From Candidatus Hydrogenedentes bacterium CG07_land_8_20_14_0_80_42_17 (GTDB lineage: Bacteria > UBA8481), in the NCBI GenBank assembly GCA_002780065.1, contig PEWQ01000070.1:1-17694 (forward strand): a stretch of 17,694 nucleotides of DNA. Reading direction: 5' to 3'. The notes under the pieces were generated by a model. That model was not told where the DNA came from. It did no database searches and worked only from the letters and a program-made list of their open reading frames with translations. The position numbers and the translations under genes are program-made. Position 1 is the first letter of the stretch. Every line of letters begins with the position of its first letter. This document shows, piece by piece, positions 14,704 to 17,694 of the stretch.

Positions 14704-16913
14704 ATTTTCTTTTTTTCGGTCAGCTCTGATGGAATAAGTTCGATAAAAGGTGAAGGCTTTGATTCTCGCTCTAAGTATTCGTTCTTGCGTTTTCTAGACA
14801 TTGTTATGTAAAGCCGCTTTCGCGCTCTTGAAACTCCGACATAAAAGAGCCGCTTCTCTTCACCGTATCGAAATTCTAGATCGTCTGTTTTTCTGTCGTC
14901 TTTGCGGCGCCGAACAGGAATTATTCCGTCTTCCATAGCGGACAGAAATACTACTTCGAATTCCAGACCTTTGGCGGCATGAAGAGTCATTAGCTGAACA
15001 GCAGGTTTTGAGTTTGAATCGGTTTCGGTTGATTCTCCTTCGTCAGGCAATAATCCAGCTCTGGCTCTGGTCTCTTCGGTAAATTGAAGAATCGATTCGA
15101 AAGGCTGATTTGTTCTTCGGACTGATGCGATCTCTGCAAGCTCACGCATTCGCCTCAAAGCCCGCCATGAAGGACTCTCTGTATCGTCATTATCGAGAGG
15201 ATTTGCGAGTTTGAAAATGTAATCGAAGAGCGCCGTCGGTCTCCATATCGAGCTATTGCTCATAGAACTTTTTACAATTGATGAAATATGGTCGATCGTA
15301 TAGGAAAGCCGCTTGTCAAATACTTGAGAGCTTTGTGCTCTGGCAGTGTCGTCGAGCAATAGACTGGATGGATCGGGCAACTGCAACAAATCTTCAAGCA
15401 GTTCCGAAGGACAGTTATATGAAGGAGATGTTATCGCTTGCATCAGCGCGTGATTTATAGCTTCGAGATCTCCAGTGTGCCATTCACCAGGCACTGAGAT
15501 TCTGCGCGCGGTCAATGCGATGACTTCCATTATGGAAACTATCGCTAATACTTCTGGCCGAGCTAGGCTTTTTATTGAGCCGGCTTGAACCCATGGAATG
15601 TCGAACTCTTCGAGAACTGCGACGATTGGAGCTAGAAGATAGTGTGATCGCACGAGAAGCGCAATTTCATTCAAAGGAAAACTTTGCCCGAGTAAGTCGA
15701 TTATCTCCGTTGCTATGAATCTTGCTTCTTCATCTTCGTTCTCTGCAGATATAATTCGGATTGGTTCTGAATTGCGGTTCCCATCCGCTTTTGAACAGAT
15801 AAGAACCTTTCTCAACTCTTCGGGTTTGTCTTTCCAAATAGAATTGGCCGCCTTCAGTATTGTAGCGTCGGACCGATAGTTTCTAACGAGTTTTGTTAAT
15901 CTGACGTCAGGATAATCTGCCATGAATCTTGTTAAATTGGTGACTTCAGCTCCGCGCCAACCATATATGGATTGATCATCGTCGCCCACAGCCATGATTT
16001 TTCGGTGCTTTTTCGCCAGCATCATTCCAATCAGATATTGAGACAGATTTATGTCTTGATATTCATCGATCAGAAGTGTTTGAAAACGGTCCTGATAGTG
16101 TTCGAGTATCTCCGGATGCTTCTCGAATAATTCATAGACCTTAAATATTAAATCATCGAAATCCAAAAGACTTCTGCGGTCAAGCTCCGCTTGATATTCA
16201 GGGTAAACTAGCGCCGCAATCTCTTCGATTCTCGTTCGAACAATATAATGGAATCCTTCGGGATATACGAACGCGCCTTTTGCATTGGAAATTAATGAAC
16301 CGATCTCTTCAACGCTGACTTCTTCATTCTCATAACTTTTAACGAGGTTTTTTAGAATTAAATTACGTTCCTCCTCGTTGATAATTCGCGAATGAGCTCC
16401 TTTTCCGATTAGAAGAAGATTTGCTCCTATGCCGAAAGGATCATCACGCAGAATTCTTAGTCCTGCCGAGTGAAAAGTTGTAATCCAAGCGTTTTCGAGC
16501 TCCATTGATATGTTATTCAACCATGTGCGGTAAGGTTCTGATGCGGAATCTCTAAGATAATAGAAGAGCTGTCGAGTGCGTTCAGTCATTTCACGCGCGG
16601 CCTTTCTTGTGAAAGTCACTGCGAATATTCTTTCGGGAGAAATTCCGGCGAGTACCAGAAACGCAAGTCGCCTTGTCAGTGTAGAAGTTTTACCGCTTCC
16701 GGCTCCACCTAGTACCAGAGTCGGAGGTCCGTCAAATGGATACGCAACAACTTCAAGCTGTTCTGAATTTAGACCTTCAAGCAGACGAACAATTATTTCA
16801 AACGCATCAGGATTAGATACAAATGGAGTTAAACTACGTTCAATTAAATTCCGTTCCGACGGGCGAATATTATTCAGTATTTGATTAAATTTTTCGATTA
16901 CATCCAGATTCAT
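14700..16913 (-). CDS. UvrD/PcrA/Rep-family superfamily 1A DNA helicase
   Basis: A 737-residue 3'-5' helicase, probably for repair or replication restart. Motifs in order: Q motif LNSEQLEVV (48-56), Walker A GGAGSGKT (69-76), TFTRKAAREM, TTFHSAGLRILR, LLIDEYQDIN (about 281-290), VGDDDQSIYGWRGAE (about 308-322), LVRNYRS, LHAAKGLEFEVVFL (about 645) and EEKRLFYVGVSRARKRLYI (about 690). The N-terminal 47 residues before the Q motif are longer than in UvrD or PcrA, which begin near the Q motif, and resemble nothing I recognise. The 2B region and C-terminus are somewhat divergent, so the split between UvrD, PcrA and Rep is not made. The ATG lacks a clear ribosome site; GATACT lies 11 nt upstream on this strand. 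It stands alone on its strand. Confidence 0.93.
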   Translation of the reverse strand: MNLDVIEKFNQILNNIRPSERNLIERSLTPFVSNPDAFEIIVRLLEGLNSEQLEVVAYPFDGPPTLVLGGAGSGKTSTLTRRLAFLVLAGISPERIFAVTFTRKAAREMTERTRQLFYYLRDSASEPYRTWLNNISMELENAWITTFHSAGLRILRDDPFGIGANLLLIGKGAHSRIINEEERNLILKNLVKSYENEEVSVEEIGSLISNAKGAFVYPEGFHYIVRTRIEEIAALVYPEYQAELDRRSLLDFDDLIFKVYELFEKHPEILEHYQDRFQTLLIDEYQDINLSQYLIGMMLAKKHRKIMAVGDDDQSIYGWRGAEVTNLTRFMADYPDVRLTKLVRNYRSDATILKAANSIWKDKPEELRKVLICSKADGNRNSEPIRIISAENEDEEARFIATEIIDLLGQSFPLNEIALLVRSHYLLAPIVAVLEEFDIPWVQAGSIKSLARPEVLAIVSIMEVIALTARRISVPGEWHTGDLEAINHALMQAITSPSYNCPSELLEDLLQLPDPSSLLLDDTARAQSSQVFDKRLSYTIDHISSIVKSSMSNSSIWRPTALFDYIFKLANPLDNDDTESPSWRALRRMRELAEIASVRRTNQPFESILQFTEETRARAGLLPDEGESTETDSNSKPAVQLMTLHAAKGLEFEVVFLSAMEDGIIPVRRRKDDRKTDDLEFRYGEEKRLFYVGVSRARKRLYITMSRKRKNEYLERESKPSPFIELIPSELTEKKKI

Positions 16914-17027
16914 TGCTGATGCAGAGTATCAAAATAAGTTACTTTGTGGAATTATTTTATGAGCATGGTGTTTACGGCCAAATTTAGAGCTAATAATGCA
17001 TAAAGGTTCTTGATGATATTTTTAATA

Positions 17028-17064
17028 TTGATAAATAAAGAGTTATCAAATAAGGGTTATTTGA
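17028..17064. repeat. Two overlapping inverted repeats
   Basis: TTGATAA (17028-17034) pairs with TTATCAA (17043-17049). TCAAATAA (17046-17053) pairs with TTATTTGA (17057-17064) around a GGG loop. They share bases 17046-17049, so the two hairpins exclude each other. Alternatively the first is a 22-bp dyad operator. Confidence 0.5.
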
Positions 17065-17145
17065 GTTTAATTTCACAATATCAAAGAGAATTAATGTGTT
17101 TGATGTGGTGACAAATTGTGGAAAAGCTAGGGAAAGTTCTAACTC

Positions 17146-17284
17146 TATAATTTCCAAACATTATTTATTTTGTTGAAAAAATTTATGAATTTTTTGCTTT
17201 TTAGCTACTTGACATCTTACGAGAAGTAAAACATGATTTATTTATTACCGTCTTCTTGGCCGCCTTCTTGGCGGCTTTTTTTTT
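17146..17284 (+). ncRNA. Possible small transcript ending at the orphan terminator
   Basis: A strong + strand terminator at 17259-17284 has no + strand gene upstream of it for more than 2.5 kb. A TATAAT at 17146-17151 would start an RNA of about 125 nt; TTGACA at 17209 with CATGAT at 17232 would give only about 40 nt. Neither promoter is convincing, and the sequence matches no RNA family I recognise (not tmRNA, RNase P RNA or SRP RNA). Confidence 0.25.
17259..17284 (+). terminator. Rho-independent terminator
   Basis: GCCGCC-TTCTT-GGCGGC forms a perfect 6-bp GC stem with a 5-nt loop, directly followed by nine T residues. It works only for + strand transcription; the minus strand has no T run after the stem. 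Confidence 0.9.
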
Positions 17285-17306
17285 GAAATTAAAAATGATC
17301 TATGAG

Positions 17307-17335
17307 TTGAAAATTATTTTTCAAGAAGCTATAAT
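17307..17335 (+). promoter_or_regulatory. Sigma70-type promoter of the right-edge gene
   Basis: TTGAAA (17307-17312) and TATAAT (17330-17335) are separated by exactly 17 bp. Transcription would start near 17342, giving a leader of about 78 nt. It lies just downstream of the terminator, so the gene is insulated from upstream transcription. Confidence 0.75.
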
Positions 17336-17341
17336 TATTGT

Positions 17342-17419
17342 GACCGACAAACATAGAGGTCGAATGCGATCGTAGCGGAAAAAGTTTCATGGATGTGATC
17401 GCGGGAGGGACATGGATGT
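17342..17419 (+). promoter_or_regulatory. Structured 5' leader with ribosome-binding site
   Basis: GACC (17342-17345) can pair with GGTC (17358-17361), and GCGATC (17366-17371) with GATCGC (17397-17402). The second stem ends directly before GGGAGGG, the ribosome-binding site. CATGGATGT is repeated exactly at 17388-17396 and 17411-17419, the second copy abutting the ATG. It matches no riboswitch class I recognise. Confidence 0.4.
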
Positions 17420-17694
17420 ATGAATTCTCTAGGGCTTGAACCTTTAGCTGGAGTCAGAACTGCCGGTATTTCTCAACAAACCGGTATTATTGAGCCCATT
17501 GCTGCAGAGCAGTTTGTTATACCTGAAAAGTTAAAAGAAGATTCATTCATAAGGCGGAAGCCTGCCATATTTTCGAGACCGACTGCTACTTACGATAGAA
17601 AAGGAACTTATCCTGCAATGAGAATTTTTCAGATTGCTAAACCTCTTCCTGAACAAAAACCTTTTGGAGCATTAGTAAAAGATATTTCTTCCGG
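17420..17694 (+). CDS. Unidentified protein, 3' end beyond the window
   Basis: The frame is open from the ATG at 17420 to the window edge (91 codons seen). The ATG is preceded by GGGAGGG with about 10 bases of spacing, and by a good promoter and leader. Two upstream ATGs (17412 and 17416) run into stops after three and seven codons. The visible part (MNSLGLEPLAGVRTAG, then a Pro/Lys/Arg-rich middle with RRKPAIFSRP) has no signal peptide, membrane segment or recognised motif and looks partly disordered. The function is unknown. Confidence 0.7.
   Translation, partial: MNSLGLEPLAGVRTAGISQQTGIIEPIAAEQFVIPEKLKEDSFIRRKPAIFSRPTATYDRKGTYPAMRIFQIAKPLPEQKPFGALVKDISS

Larger units (their letters stand above)
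16914..17419. other. Non-coding stretch between the helicase gene and the right-edge gene
   Basis: About 500 AT-rich bases without a convincing reading frame. It holds overlapping inverted repeats (17028-17064), an isolated TATAAT (17146-17151), a TTGACA (17209-17214) with a poor CATGAT at 17-bp spacing, an orphan terminator (17259-17284), and the promoter and leader of the last gene. A 14-codon frame at 17185-17229 (Met...Glu-Lys-stop) lies just before the terminator but has no clear ribosome site. Confidence 0.6.

Noticed and set aside
17043-17126. DnaA-box-like words (GTGGAAAA, TTATCAAAT) in an AT-rich stretch suggesting a replication origin
   Set aside because: No exact TTATCCACA box, no cluster, and no dnaA, dnaN or rpmH genes nearby.
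16914-17258. tmRNA, RNase P RNA, SRP RNA or 6S RNA
   Set aside because: None of the conserved core motifs of these RNAs was found, and no long closing stem is present.

Overview
The window is a moderately AT-rich bacterial chromosome segment. It carries core housekeeping genes, cell-surface and polysaccharide genes, and one small accessory island. A very large repeat-built exported protein with a YPNPW-type C-terminal domain, an O-antigen ligase-like membrane protein and a CpsB-like PHP phosphatase together suggest a diderm bacterium, probably from a poorly cultured lineage. The sequence alone does not fix the phylum. No rRNA, tRNA, CRISPR array or insertion sequence was seen.

Layout from left to right: (1) 1-4077 (+), the 3' part of a giant surface protein with six fibronectin-III-like repeats and a FlgD-Ig/T9SS-like C-terminal domain. 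(2) 4126-5780 (+), an AbrB-type antitoxin and RelE/ParE-type toxin with their own palindrome-overlapped promoter, followed 18 bp later by a radical SAM protein with a SPASM-like Cys-rich C-terminus. (3) 5770-7272 (-), an N-acyl-D-amino-acid deacylase whose 3' end overlaps the radical SAM gene. (4) 7273-7960, a gene-free stretch of about 690 bp made of short intergenic repeat families, including a tandem duplication of about 169 bp and a 27-bp tandem repeat. (5) 13118-7961 (-), a tight operon def-fmt-cpsB-like-glmS-rho. (6) 13203-14703 (+), a DUF4330-like membrane-anchored protein overlapping an O-antigen ligase-like gene. (7) 14700-16913 (-), a UvrD/PcrA-family helicase, tail-to-tail with the ligase gene. 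(8) 16914-17419, a non-coding stretch with overlapping hairpins, an orphan intrinsic terminator on the + strand, and a good sigma70-type promoter with a structured leader. It leads into an unidentified gene cut by the right edge.

Genes that probably work together: def and fmt add and remove the formyl group of initiator methionine. GlmS makes glucosamine-6-phosphate for peptidoglycan and lipopolysaccharide; the CpsB-like phosphatase, the DUF4330-like protein and the O-antigen ligase point to surface polysaccharide. The most unusual protein is Rho. It has an intact hexameric-ATPase core, but the N-terminal RNA-binding OB fold is absent and a short Arg/Asn/Asp-rich tail stands in its place. Other points of interest are the compact autoregulatory palindrome of the toxin-antitoxin operon, the nested repeat cluster after rho, and the orphan terminator that suggests an unannotated small transcript.
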